Part shown: positions 10,701 to 19,326 of the stretch, one piece after another
Layout: each line of letters starts with the position of its first letter
How positions within the stretch are numbered: the first letter of the stretch is position 1
NCBI RefSeq assembly: GCF_025961205.1
Contig: NZ_JAOQNH010000002.1
Coordinates: 457,501-521,500 of the forward strand
DNA length: 64,000 nt
Reading direction: 5' to 3'
Source of the DNA: Azospirillum fermentarium
GTDB taxonomy: Bacteria; Pseudomonadota; Alphaproteobacteria; Azospirillales; Azospirillaceae
Made by a program: the position numbers and the translations under genes
Notes under the pieces: model-generated
What the model was told of the DNA's origin: nothing
Database searches by the model: none
What the model saw: only the letters and a program-made list of their open reading frames with translations

Positions 10701-11572
10701 CAGGCCGTATCTGACTTTCCTACCCGTGGCGCACCGGATAAGAGCAAAATATTGTCATCTTTGAGTAATTCGATAAGATTATGCTCGTTGCCACGTTCGA
10801 TATAACCGGCGGGGCGGATTGCTGGCGGCTTTGCGGCGGCAATAATATCTCGTGCCTTTGAGAATGCATCTCCCTTTTTCTTAAGGTCGATGATGGCATC
10901 CCGTAGATCTCGTACTATGACAGGGGCACGATCGCCGGGAATCCGGTGCCGCCAGAGGTGCCTTTCGCACCGATCCTGAACGTCCTGCTGGCCGACGCGG
11001 TCGATAATGATGAGGCGGTGAAGCGCCTTCGCCATTTCCCTGACAGAGATCGTCCCCGCCAGTTCTCGGCAGCGCTCCTCCCGACGGCTTTTTAGGGACG
11101 TGTCCTCATCTGTACTCTTCGCCAGTCTGACTTGACCAAACGCCGTCAGCAGGTTCGACGCATCGGCCTGCCGGACGGTACCTTTCTCGTGGCATTCTCC
11201 GTCCCACTCCATACACTTAGCTGCCCTGTAGACCGCGGCACTGTCAGAACATTCCCCTGTCGTAACCAGTACCACGTAAAGTTCTGGATCGTCGATCAGT
11301 CGCTGTAGCAGGGGTTTGTCCGACTTGTATGGCCTGAAGTGCGCCAACCACGTTGCCAGCTTGTCAAGCGTGACCCGATTCTTCTCGCCCTTAACCTGAA
11401 TTTCCGCCGTGATCCCAGGCTTGCTGGTGCCGAAGACAAGCCGACCATCTTCGCCGCCGTCAGGTTCCACATGGAAGGTGGCGTCCACAAAACTGTGAAA
11501 GCGTAGAATCATCTCAGCGCAGACAAGGTCCTGGAAAGTGTACTTCTCCTGACCGGTGATCTCGATTGTCAT
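7751..11572 (-). CDS. Nuclease-like/STAND ATPase, candidate defence protein
   Basis: About 1273 residues from the ATG at 11572. An in-frame ATG at 11632 would add 20 Arg-rich residues; neither has a strong ribosome site, and I prefer the shorter because MTIEITGQEKYTFQDL looks like a natural beginning. Residues 1-150 resemble the DUF4297/Cap4-like or Mrr-like PD-(D/E)XK nuclease fold: FQDLVCAE, then AEIQVKG (57-62) as the E-x-K strand, then WLAHF and LLQRLIDDPELYVVLVTTG. Walker A GAPRVGKS is at about 280-287 and Walker B LVVLDDP near 330. The remaining 900 residues form a long helical-repeat array (HEAT-like: EAAIRAEAAKIWLG, HPRMARAALDGIAAG). Effector-ATPase-sensor order matches Avs-type antiphage proteins (established for that class; inferred here). 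It lies 185 bases downstream of the CHAT protein gene on the same strand. Confidence 0.7.
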   Translation of the reverse strand: MTIEITGQEKYTFQDLVCAEMILRFHSFVDATFHVEPDGGEDGRLVFGTSKPGITAEIQVKGEKNRVTLDKLATWLAHFRPYKSDKPLLQRLIDDPELYVVLVTTGECSDSAAVYRAAKCMEWDGECHEKGTVRQADASNLLTAFGQVRLAKSTDEDTSLKSRREERCRELAGTISVREMAKALHRLIIIDRVGQQDVQDRCERHLWRHRIPGDRAPVIVRDLRDAIIDLKKKGDAFSKARDIIAAAKPPAIRPAGYIERGNEHNLIELLKDDNILLLSGAPRVGKSDTACWIAAEFEDHGYRIHKAREVASAERFLLDASDYPRLVVLDDPLSSINAMENATELLKLQRLFKDLSNNRKLIVAQQRDMLLHICGVQEVSAVRTGMHRWHDLEQVPANFLQRVWLQFSITYNVAFDLAAMVERAITAGDIAFGVGSLLYLAANAGELPPGASVEDFRRLATQEAAILGRALAAEGYEQLLMSMAVASTVQEPIAKVELAFVAGDGGEGLPGKAKLLGLIVMGGVEKPTEKPQYETEPRLSTQAEDSLEELERRTILKVGVSSHIGFSHDHYRTAAEATVDGATQNNANKAIRMVERGLFCNSPSTSRATARNLSWIHQVLGRRPNAREKILDLAIEGLKKSFFPSTRDFCLRFLISKLGSMPDRADQIGEWVQNATWGDLRDFEWVDGNARLPLGEFTGYRFSVGTQNGNSASTIAANMEHLGSGSRLPPESVASVLGYLGHKPERLSLTIMQRLLSYEEAAIRAEAAKIWLGVPRTNDEHVLDRIFRDDHPRMARAALDGIAAGWEQMREERRKLVLAGLIGMAESPVAAASLMESLVLVGRHGRPGFLTAWPIFGTMMPVVMRSLPAQTAFTPARLFCAAMEATGTLPREAIVALSDAWIGWLEREIAGGAYPDDFSLGVADILIAGTRGTPALRAGLVQRLLGFPGTSAPLVFLADLVDEWDALTEEERTEIERLISTPRSDARWLRAAVLTRTLVPERLQAAILGEGLRLDVGADQLVARLNPDLLSAVIHLYAGRPTILAVLAKHHGGKDVWGPVVERLSGIPTHPLFDLAWRELLFDPDDGQVAQCVMALRADDAERVLNPLLLSTISNGPYRLIKAWSAFLSLSPNETQHAAWIGRIAEAAPAAVGGLSQLKDWLPGADLKAMLPHVRNDLSVIDALMKVQELMQMNTSAEHRHALAQGIVKVLSDHPPAFIDTCDEVEFILAELECDTEFGSIVQESRKVVFSSHNDIRQALEGPEPTIEDWARP

Positions 11573-11757
11573 TCCGAATTGCTTGTTCTTGTGGTCGGGC
11601 CAGCGAAGACGAGCGACACGCGTCGCTCGCATCGCAGAGGGCGATACGCCCGCTGCTACCAGCGTAGCGTGCGACGAGCAGTCAACGCAAAATCTTTTGG
11701 CTTGAACATATCAGGAGGTGAGCTGGAACAGTTGTCTTTGATGACTCGTATAACAGC

Positions 11758-14700
11758 CTACTTTTGCGGGTGCTCAAAAGGGAAGCCAAAGTATATAAAT
11801 GGTGCCCAGGCCTCCGGATGCTCGAAAGGCTTGTCCGAACCGAGTTCCGTCAGGAATCTAGAGGTGTGGAGAAGATATAGATCATTCTGCAATATTTCGC
11901 GGGCCTGCTGTCGGGGCAGGTTTCGCAGCCAGAGCTGGGCCGCGTGAACTGCTCTGTCGGCCTCAATGCCTTGAGAAATCAGCGTATGGAGGCGGTAGCT
12001 GAACAGACCGGAAGCCACATCCTGGCAGGCCCAGATCGACCCAACAACCCCTCGGGCACCCGCGATCAGGGCAGCAGTGGCAAGGCCGAGTTGCTCTGCG
12101 CTGGCAGGGCCACTCTCCGCCCGAGCGCTGTGACAGGCGACCATCACCACGACCCCAGTAGCCGAAAGATCCACATCGGCCGCGATCTGCTCAAAGCTAA
12201 GCGGACCGTCCCATGCTTGGATCGCCTGACGCGCTCCGTGACCGGCGAAGTGGACAACGTTGCTGCCATGCATGTGGGAAAGAATCGCATCCTTGGTGGC
12301 ATCAGGGCCGAGGAGAAGTTTGGCTTCGGGCCCGTACAATCTTGCCACCGCCGAGGCTTCGGCGGTGGCAACGGGCAGATTGAGCGCGGTTGCCACGACC
12401 AGGGCTGGCCGGATAGGCGACGAAGTGGCCGGCCGTGGCAGCGGTCGAAGACGCGGCGACAGGCAGATATTCATATGGTCGATCGTCCGTCGCCCGTCCG
12501 GAAGTTCGGCGGCCTTCAGCGGGAGGTGCGCAATGGCACCGTCATGGACCAAGTAGACAGGGGAGTCGGGGGAGATCCTTGCTGTGCGGAGCAGACCCGA
12601 AACACTCTCCATCAGGCGGTGACCGACCTCCCGTAGCAATGCTTCAGTGCCGGCCACTATCCCGCCGCTACCGTGGTCAAGGCGCTGCCGCCAGCTTGAA
12701 CCGTCGTAGGGGATCTCGGCCCACTTCGAAACGTATGTGCGGGTGAGGATTGGTACCGGGACCGCTCCTATGGAGTCGTTCCCATCGCCGCACCGGTTGA
12801 ATAGGACCCAGGCATGGCCATACTGATTGAATGAGATTGTCAAGACCTGGGCGACCGGCGGTAGCGATCGCGCTAGCATCTGGATGACGCTCCCCTCATC
12901 GGCCTGCGCGTCGAATGACAAGCGAAGGTCCGGACCTTCTCCAGAAACCCCAGCCAAGCCCGTGACATCAATTCCTTGGCTGAGAAACCTGAGTTGGCGG
13001 CGCCGGTCGTTCTTCGTTCCGCTGGCAAGGTGATAGGCGGTAAGAGCGGCCCGCGCTTCATCATCGACCAGGATCGCCAGGAACAGCTGCCCCATTTCTG
13101 CAAGGCATTCCGACCAGGAACTGCAGACCGTCGACCGTAGGCCGAGCATCTCCCTCAGAGCGGCACCGGTGACCTGTTCCCGGGCGGCGCGGTCAAGCCG
13201 GACGACGGCATCGCGGTACGCCGCCGCTGCTCTTGGTAGATCCTTGCAGCGTCGCAGGATGTTCCCCTTTAACTGCGACAGCTTGGCCAAGTCGACCAAA
13301 AGCTCTGTGGACCCGCAGGTGTCTTCGGCTATCTGGAGGACTTCGGCTGCGCTGCGCAGCGTCCCTGTATCAGGATCATCCTCGATCATCAACTGGCTGC
13401 GGAGGACGGCGACGGCGATGTGCAGCAAGGGGGGCGCGCTTGAGTCGAGCCGTCCCTCCAGACGGGAGCACATCCCCTTAGCTGCCTCGAGGGAGGCGCT
13501 GCCTTTCCCATTTTCCAGCAGGGCTAGCCGATAATAGGCCTGGGCCAGATCCAGTGCGGTTCCAAGAGCTGCATGGTGGTGCATCTCCTCCCGGCAGGCC
13601 AGGGACTGCTTCAGGAGGTCGCGTGCAAGCCTCAAAGCGTTCGGGCTCTGCCCGTCCAGCGTTGTGATCAGGTTGGCCACATTATGCTCAAGACCTGCTC
13701 GAACTTCTGCCGACTTGGCTTCTCCACGAATTCTTCCGGCTTCAATCACGTCACTGATGAACATGTGCGCCGGCTCTTCATCTCCGAGGTCCGCAATGAT
13801 GCGGACGCAGGTCGACAGCGATATCCTCACAGGATCAACGTCGATGTCAGTACCGGATCGCTCTACGATGGCCTGGGCTTGAAGAAGAAAGTTTCGACCT
13901 GCAAGGGCATTGGCGAAACGGTCCCCTTTCTCACTGCGGACCAGGGTCCCAGCCAGCTGGACGAGAAGTGCCGTCGCTGCCTCGTCTCGGTCTTCGCTCA
14001 TGAACAATGCTACGCCGCTGTCGATGAGGGCACAGCCTCTGCTAACTGCATCGCTTTTCCCGGTGGCGACGAGGCGGGCTCCAAGCACCGCCTGACCGTG
14101 CCCGAGCACGTGGTTGCTGAGTTCGGTCCCGCGGAGGGCCTCCTCCAGGATCTCGGCTTCGTCCTCCAGAGCATCGGCGGTACTATAAGCGAGCGCCAGC
14201 TTTAAATTCTGGGCGGCGATCAGGACCCGCATGTCAGCGTCGGGGTCTTCAGACAAGGTCAGCATGGCTGCCTTTCGGCGCCGCTGCGCCTCTTCAAACG
14301 ATATTTCCCTCGTCCGAGCCAAGTGGAAGGTTACCTGGAGCTGGGCGGTAATAGCTTTCCGTACAGGTCCCACGATGGTGAACACGGCCGCGCACCACTC
14401 GATTGCCCGGCCCAACGCTAAGGATAGAGAACCGCGTGGACCCGCCATGTGGCCCACGACGTGGGAGGATACCAGCAGCAGAAGTTCGGCGATTGGCTCA
14501 GCTAGTCGGCCGTCTGGTGTAGGCACTGCAGTGACGACGGCCTGTAGATGGTGCTCGACCGCCGTCCAGGCGGCGGGGCCGGCCGGCACGTCTGCGAACG
14601 CCATCAACGCATGAGCGTAGGCCCGGTCCCCAGTTTGCGTTCCTGGATGATCCAGAACCGAACTGGCCAAACCACGCGCTTCTCGTTGGTCAAGCTTGGA

Positions 14701-14934
14701 GGAGTTATGCTGACGCAGAAGAATGTAAGCAAGCCTGTTGCGGGCGTAGGCGCCGGTGTCGAACGACGCGGACAGATCGACCGCAGCTCTCAGGCTTTCG
14801 ATAGCGACCGTGTCCCATTCGGGATAAGCCTCTCCGAGCAGGATCGCCAAGTCGCCTCGACACAGATGGGTCTGCAACGCCAACTGTTGGTAGAGGCCGC
14901 CGGCTCGGGGGATCGCCTGGAGTAAATCGCCTAA
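11758..14934 (-). pseudogene. CHAT-domain protease with helical repeats, 3' part (IS-split)
   Basis: Main body (about 1058 codons) of a CHAT (caspase HetF-associated TPR) protein. The N-terminal two-thirds is a run of TPR-like helices (SLRAAVDLSASFDTGAYARN, YRDAVVRLDRA). The C-terminal CHAT domain has the caspase-type dyad: His in VVHFAGHGA (about residue 882 counted from base 14883) and Cys in VMVACHSA (about 917), followed by ALIAGARGVVGSIW. Such proteases act as effectors or partners in bacterial immune systems such as Craspase and gasdermin loci. The frame stays open up to the IS at 14935 and continues into 16239-16587 once the IS is removed. The catalytic residues are intact, so an internal start at 14883 (TTG) could still yield a truncated protein. 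Confidence 0.75.
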
Positions 14935-15014
14935 CAGGGCGCGGAAAAAGGCTATGCCCGGCTGGCCGGTCGTGATTCTCTCATTTCGTAGAGAATGAGG
15001 CCGGCGAGGGGGCG

Positions 15015-16091
15015 ATGCGGGGTTCGGACGAACGCAGCGAGGGTCTGTTCAGCTACGTGAGCTGTGAGGCTCGGGTTCCGGCCAACCACCCGTTGCGGGC
15101 GATCCGGGCCATCGTGGATGAAGCGCTGGAGGTGATGTCGCCAGCCTTCGAGGGTCTGTACTCGAAGATCGGGCGGCCGTCGATCGCACCGGAGAAGCTG
15201 CTGCGGGCGCTGCTGCTCCAGGCCTTCTACTCGGTGCGCTCGGAACGCCAGTTGATGGAGCAGCTTGATTACAACCTGCTGTTCCGCTGGTTCGTCGGGC
15301 TGTCGATGGACGCCCCGGTGTGGGACGTGACGGTCTTCACCAAGAACCGTGAGCGTTTGCTGGCGGGGGATGTGGCGGCCACGTTCCTGGCCACCGTGCT
15401 GGATCAGCCGCGGGTCAAGGCGCTGCTGTCGGACGAGCACTTCTCGGTGGACGGCACGCTGATCGAGGCGTGGGCCAGCGTGAAGAGCTTCCGGCCCAAA
15501 GATGGCAGCGGTGAGCCGCCGGGGCCGGGCCGCAACGGCGAGCGCGACTTTCACGGTGAGAAACGGTCCAACGAAACGCATGCCTCCACAACCGATCCCG
15601 AGGCGCGTCTCTACCGCAAGGGCAACGGGCAGCCGGCGAAGCTGGCCTTCATGGGCCACGCGCTGATGGAGAACCGCCATGCTCTGGTGGTGGATGTCCG
15701 GCTGACGGCGGCTACGGGCTTGGCCGAACGCGAGGCGGCGGTGTCGATGGTCGAGGCCATCTCCGGCTGCCACCGCATCACGCTGGGCGCCGACAAGGCT
15801 TACGACACCAAGGATTTCGTGGCGAACATGCGCCGCCTGGGCGCCACCCCGCACGTTGCCCAGAACACCAGCAACCGCCGCTCAGCCATTGATGGCCGGA
15901 CCACCCGTCACCCCGGCTATGCCGTGTCCTTGCGCATCCGCAAGCGGATCGAGGAGGTCTTCGGCTGGATCAAGGGGGCGGGGCTGCGCAAGACCCGTCA
16001 CCGCGGCACCGCCCGCGTCGGTTGGATGTTCACGCTGACTGCCGCCGCCTATAACCTGATCCGTCTGCCCAAGCTGCTGACAACGGCATAA
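15015..16091 (+). CDS. IS5-like transposase, copy A
   Basis: 358-residue DDE transposase in a single frame. The N-terminus carries VPANHPLRAIRAIVDEAL and GRPSIAPEKLLRALLLQAFY, then the substrate region RSERQLMEQLDYNLLFRWFV. Candidate catalytic acids are in FSVDGTLIEAW, TLGADKAYDT and RIEEVFGWIKG, the D-D-E pattern of IS5-type enzymes. The ATG at 15015 lies 80 bases inside the left end after GAGGGGGCG. Identical residue for residue to the copy at 33355-34431, so one or both copies moved recently. Confidence 0.92.
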   Translation: MRGSDERSEGLFSYVSCEARVPANHPLRAIRAIVDEALEVMSPAFEGLYSKIGRPSIAPEKLLRALLLQAFYSVRSERQLMEQLDYNLLFRWFVGLSMDAPVWDVTVFTKNRERLLAGDVAATFLATVLDQPRVKALLSDEHFSVDGTLIEAWASVKSFRPKDGSGEPPGPGRNGERDFHGEKRSNETHASTTDPEARLYRKGNGQPAKLAFMGHALMENRHALVVDVRLTAATGLAEREAAVSMVEAISGCHRITLGADKAYDTKDFVANMRRLGATPHVAQNTSNRRSAIDGRTTRHPGYAVSLRIRKRIEEVFGWIKGAGLRKTRHRGTARVGWMFTLTAAAYNLIRLPKLLTTA

Positions 16092-16132
16092 TCATCCCGG
16101 AGTCCGCCTGAATGGCGGCTCCAGGAGCCTGA

Positions 16133-16238
16133 GGGCGCGGAAAAAGGCGCCATCCAGACCAAAACAGGCCCCGAAAACACCATTTCCAAGCTTCAGCGGA
16201 GACAATGCCACCGCATCGGTCCGTTTTTCCGCGCCCTG
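16133..16238. repeat. Internal copy of the IS end forming a 105-bp mini unit
   Basis: GGGCGCGGAAAAAGGC at 16133 repeats the left terminus in direct orientation. With the true right end it makes a 106-bp segment bounded by GGGCGCGGAAAAA and its complement. The same arrangement is present in copy B. It contains no gene and looks like a miniature inverted-repeat unit built into the right end. Confidence 0.7.
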
Positions 16239-16587
16239 CTAGGGCTCGACCGGCTTCTGCATCCAACCGCTCCGGGAGATGTGGCCAGCTCAATAGGCGG
16301 AGTCCGGTGGTGCAGGCGATTTTTGATGCCTGCGAGTCAGAGGCTCCCACGGCAAGCGCATAGCCAATCTTGTGAATGGCCTTGATGACCGATCCGCCGC
16401 CACCCGCCTGAAGCTGTGTGACCGCCAAGCTCGCCGCATATGCGCTCTGGTCCGCGCAATCATCGAGTGAAGGCACGTAGTGAGTGTTAGGCAAAATTCG
16501 CCATCCTATTTTGTCGGTCTGGATGCTAGAGGGCGTCGTTGGACGGCCGAACTCACTTCCAATTGGGATGATACCGGAGCATCTCAT
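16239..16587 (-). pseudogene. CHAT-domain protein, 5' part (IS-split)
   Basis: First 116 codons of the CHAT protein: from an ATG at 16587 through HYVPSLDDCADQSAY and ASLAVTQLQAGGGG to LPERLDAEAGRAL, where the IS begins. Rejoined, the sequence reads GRAL-GDLLQAIPRAGG without frame change. The ATG has no clear ribosome site, so the start is uncertain. Bases 16588-16723 upstream hold no recognisable gene and would contain the promoter. Confidence 0.6.
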
Positions 16588-16723
16588 TCGGAGCAGCCGC
16601 CCAAGCCTTCGGCGTGGGGAAGACGATTCGGTGCAAGCTGTGCTTATCCAGCGAGTGTCGGCTGCCCAGGTGCCTTGGTTGGCTACATCACTTACGGTGT
16701 AAACAGCGCGGTGCTCATCCCTT

Positions 16724-16927
16724 TCACAATCGTCTGAACAGGGCCGGATCGGTGAGTGCGGAGACCGCGATCAGCCGTCGGTCCCCACCATTCGGCGCTG
16801 CGGACACGAACGCGTGCGGCGGTCGACCGGGACGGTCGTCCAGAGCCATGACGATGAACACCCGTGACGGCTGGCCGACCTTGGTGAACTGGTCGCCGAC
16901 CGCGGCATTTGCCGGACGCCCGAACAT
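16724..16927 (-). CDS. Small hypothetical protein coupled to GIY-YIG gene
   Basis: 67-residue protein (MFGRPANAAVGDQFTKVGQ to SALTDPALFRRL). Its ATG overlaps the stop codon of the gene at 16927-17754 as TGATG, which argues for translational coupling and a shared function. Alternating hydrophobic stretches (RVFIVMALDD, HAFVSAAP, RRLIAVSAL) suggest a small beta-rich fold. Family not recognised. Confidence 0.6.
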   Translation of the reverse strand: MFGRPANAAVGDQFTKVGQPSRVFIVMALDDRPGRPPHAFVSAAPNGGDRRLIAVSALTDPALFRRL

Positions 16928-17754
16928 CAGCGGTCCTCCGGCCGGCGCGCGAGCTCGTCGATGAGATGACCATAGCGCTCCGGCGGGAGATGCCGTTGGC
17001 TGGCGGCCATGGCCTGCAACGCAGCGTAGCCTGATGGGGTGAAATGCGCGTGGGGAAACCCCCGATCCGTTTCGGCGATCGTCACCAACCCGCGCTCCAG
17101 CAGGCTCTGCACGATGGCCGTGAGTTTCGGTTCGCCTTTTTGCGGGCCGGTCGCCCACCGCTTCAGAAGGATGCCGTCCGCCAGCCGCGGCGGTTCCGAC
17201 CAGCGGCTCATGAACTCACGACGGATCAGGTCGCGTTCGGCGGGGGTGAAGTCCACGGTGTCGGTCATGGCCGCGACCGATAGCACCCGGACGATGTCCG
17301 GTCCAGCGGTGGCCGGGGAAACGTCCGCCACATCGAAGGGAAGCGCGACGCCACCGGGCCATGCCAGAAGATGGCTTCGGCAAACGGTGCAGTCGCTGCT
17401 GCCGAATCCCGGGACCGGAACCGACAGGGTGGCGAGGCGTGCGACCAGCGCGCATTCGTCGCCGGCGGGAAAAATCCAGCAGCCGGTCACGGTGCCCGCC
17501 GCGGTCAGGCGGTCGATGTGCCAGCGGATGCTCTTGTCCCGGCGCATGTGGCGGCCGACGCGGGCACGCAGTCCACCCGGGCCGTGGGCGCTGCCGCAGT
17601 ACAGGTACCGCCCCGGCGGCAGTATGGCCTTGGTCCGGCCGGGCAGGGTGACGTCCACCGCCTCCGTCAGCCTGACGAGCAGAACGTAGGCGCCGGCGAC
17701 AGGAGGGAGCGTTTCCGCCGTGCAGTGGAACTGGGAAGCCTGCCTGGACATCAT
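16927..17754 (-). CDS. GIY-YIG/DUF123-type nuclease-like protein
   Basis: About 275 residues from the ATG at 17754. An upstream TTG at 17790 is possible but less likely. GAYVLLVRL, GRYLYCGSAHGPGGLRARVG and SIRWHIDRLT are the hallmark strand-helix pattern of DUF123, a GIY-YIG-related domain of the Uri superfamily with Tyr, Gly, Arg and His at the expected sites. The second half (about 170-275) looks like a winged-helix domain (LVTIAETDRGFPHAHFTPSG). A nuclease fused to a DNA-binding-like tail, coupled to a small partner and next to defence genes, could be a restriction-type pair; this is inference. Confidence 0.7.
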   Translation of the reverse strand: MMSRQASQFHCTAETLPPVAGAYVLLVRLTEAVDVTLPGRTKAILPPGRYLYCGSAHGPGGLRARVGRHMRRDKSIRWHIDRLTAAGTVTGCWIFPAGDECALVARLATLSVPVPGFGSSDCTVCRSHLLAWPGGVALPFDVADVSPATAGPDIVRVLSVAAMTDTVDFTPAERDLIRREFMSRWSEPPRLADGILLKRWATGPQKGEPKLTAIVQSLLERGLVTIAETDRGFPHAHFTPSGYAALQAMAASQRHLPPERYGHLIDELARRPEDR

Positions 17755-17912
17755 CACCGTCACTTCAGCGCGGCTGGCGTGAGGCGTCAACGGGAAGCCG
17801 CCGGTTTCCCTCTCGATCGGGGAATACCGCGTTCGCGATGACCTCCTTCGTTTTTGGCTTCACCAGCCAGGGGCTGCATTCGGCCGGTCCTCCGGATGGA
17901 CCGGGTCCAACC

Positions 17913-18033
17913 CCTTCACCGTGGAGTCGATCCCGTCGACGGTGGCTGCAGGCCCTTCCGCTCCACACCGTCAACGACCTGGTGTCAGCGCCGGGCCGTT
18001 TCGTCTGGCGGCTGGGGGCAGGCGCCCGGAGAA
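17913..18033 (+). repeat. Dispersed repeat, copy 2 (about 120 bp)
   Basis: Second copy of the repeat at 3171-3290, differing by scattered substitutions and one extra base near 17950. It ends just before the leader hairpin of the ArdC-like gene. The rest of 17755-18060 shows no gene. Confidence 0.8.
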
Positions 18034-18060
18034 AGAGGAAGAGGGCTTGACGGTGTTCGC

Positions 18061-18110
18061 GACGGGTTTCGGGGCTGGGGGACAGGCTTCCGGCCGGCCC
18101 GTCGCGGAGA
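18061..18110 (+). ncRNA. Leader hairpin upstream of ardC-like gene (class 1, copy 1)
   Basis: GACGGG at 18061-18066 pairs with CCCGTC at 18098-18103. An inner stem encloses an ACAGG-type purine loop before CTTCCGG. The Shine-Dalgarno GGAG (18106-18109) follows directly, seven bases before the ATG. The same architecture recurs at 19482, 52370, 53854 and 57175. It resembles the published radC RNA motif, which lies upstream of antirestriction and DNA-interacting genes; the match is from memory. Confidence 0.6.
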
Positions 18111-18116
18111 CACGCC

Positions 18117-19061
18117 ATGCCTGATACCGCGCGAACCGCCCGCTCCGGCGCCGACCGGACCAGCCTCTACGCCGAGATCACCGCCCGGATCATCGCCGAG
18201 CTGGAAGCCGGCCGGCTGCCCTGGGTGCAGCCCTGGGGAACCCCGGCCGCCGCCGCCCCGCTCGGCCTGCCCCGCAACGCCGCCACCGGCCGCGCCTACA
18301 CCGGTGTGAATGTGCTCATCCTGTGGGGCGCCGTCGTCGCCCGCGGCTTCTCCGGCCAGAGCTGGCTCACCTTCCGTCAGGCCCTGGCACTGGGCGGCCA
18401 CGTCCGCAAGGGCGAGCGCGGCACCACCGTCGTCTACGCCGACCGCTTCGTTCCCGGCGACGAACGCCGGCGCGCGCGGGATGCCGGGGAAGAACCCCAG
18501 GCGATCCCCTTCCTGAAGCGCTTCACGGTCTTCAATTGCACCCAATGCGAGGACCTGCCCGACGGCATCGCCGTGGTGCCGCCGGCGATCCCGGAGGGGC
18601 TGATCCTGCCGCGGGCCGAGGCGCTGATCCAGGCCAGCGGCGTCGATGTCCGCATCGGCGGCACCCGCGCCTTCTACAGCCCCCAGCACGATTATGTGCA
18701 GGTGCCGCCTCCGCAGGCCTTCTTCGAGCCCGTCAACTGGCATCGCACTGCGCTGCACGAACTGGGGCACAGCACCGGCCACGCATCGCGGTTGAACCGT
18801 GACCGTTCCGGGGCCTTCGGCTCCCGCAAGTACGCCTTCGAGGAGCTGGTTGCCGAAATTTCAGCCGCCTATCTCTGCGCGGCGCTCGGCATCGTCCCCA
18901 CTGTCCGCCACGCCGATTATGTCGGTGCGTGGGTTGAGGTGCTGCGTGGGGACAATCATGCAATCGTCCGCGCCGCCAGCCAAGCCAGCAAGGCGGCCGA
19001 CTATCTCCTCGGCTTTACGCCCGAAGCCGCCATGGCCGATGACGAGCAGGCAGCCATGTGA
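18117..19061 (+). CDS. ardC: ArdC-like antirestriction protein (DUF1738/zincin), module copy 1
   Basis: 314 residues. The N-terminal half is the ssDNA-binding DUF1738-type domain (LYAEITARIIAELEAGRLPW, YTGVNVLILW, GQSWLTFRQALALGG). The C-terminal half is a zincin-like metallopeptidase with HELGH at 214-218 and downstream acidic residues in FEELVAEISA (about 241-250). ArdC proteins protect incoming plasmid DNA from host restriction during conjugation (known for the family). Homologous along its whole length to the protein at 52425-53393 but clearly diverged. Start ATG has GGAG seven bases upstream, within the leader RNA. Confidence 0.88.
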   Translation: MPDTARTARSGADRTSLYAEITARIIAELEAGRLPWVQPWGTPAAAAPLGLPRNAATGRAYTGVNVLILWGAVVARGFSGQSWLTFRQALALGGHVRKGERGTTVVYADRFVPGDERRRARDAGEEPQAIPFLKRFTVFNCTQCEDLPDGIAVVPPAIPEGLILPRAEALIQASGVDVRIGGTRAFYSPQHDYVQVPPPQAFFEPVNWHRTALHELGHSTGHASRLNRDRSGAFGSRKYAFEELVAEISAAYLCAALGIVPTVRHADYVGAWVEVLRGDNHAIVRAASQASKAADYLLGFTPEAAMADDEQAAM

Positions 19062-19149
19062 TGGCCGCGCTCCTCCCGCGGTGCCTTGCGCCGGAACCGG
19101 CGTACAGCATAGCGCCGTGATGACGGGGACCATGCGTTCAGGCGGACGG

Positions 19150-19326
19150 TCACTTTGATGGGGCCGGGGAACGGCGCCACGAGGCGATGGTCCGCACCGC
19201 CAGCAGGGCCTCGGCGTTGTCGTCGATGCACACGTGGCGCCGCAGTTGAGCCACCGCCGGCCATTCGCCCCGCTCGTCGAAGGCCCGGCGCACCGCCGCG
19301 GCCATCGCTTCGTCCACCACGAACAC
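19150..19326 (-). CDS. Small hypothetical protein
   Basis: 58 residues from the GTG at 19326 (VFVVDEAMAAAVRRAFDERG to IASWRRSPAPSK). A GGGAGGG sequence sits about six bases upstream, which decides this start over earlier TTG codons. The alternating hydrophobic and Ala/Arg helix pattern looks coding, and similar short proteins are common on alphaproteobacterial plasmids, but no function is known. It is antisense to the otherwise empty gap between the ArdC-like and ParB-like genes. Confidence 0.5.
   Translation of the reverse strand: MFVVDEAMAAAVRRAFDERGEWPAVAQLRRHVCIDDNAEALLAVRTIASWRRSPAPSK

Larger units (their letters stand above)
14935..16238 (+). mobile_element. IS5-like insertion sequence, copy A (1304 bp)
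   Basis: Bounded by 15-bp inverted repeats CAGGGCGCGGAAAAA. The same 1304-bp element occurs inverted at 33208-34511 with an identical transposase and identical end sequences. Read on the minus strand, the flanks are CTAG and TTAG, which fits a 4-bp YTAR-type duplication with one later substitution. Removing the IS plus one flank copy restores the CHAT reading frame. Confidence 0.9.

Noticed and set aside
14952-15854. 300-codon frame antisense to the IS transposase (repeated at 33592-34494)
   Set aside because: Exact antisense of the transposase with no motif or ribosome site.
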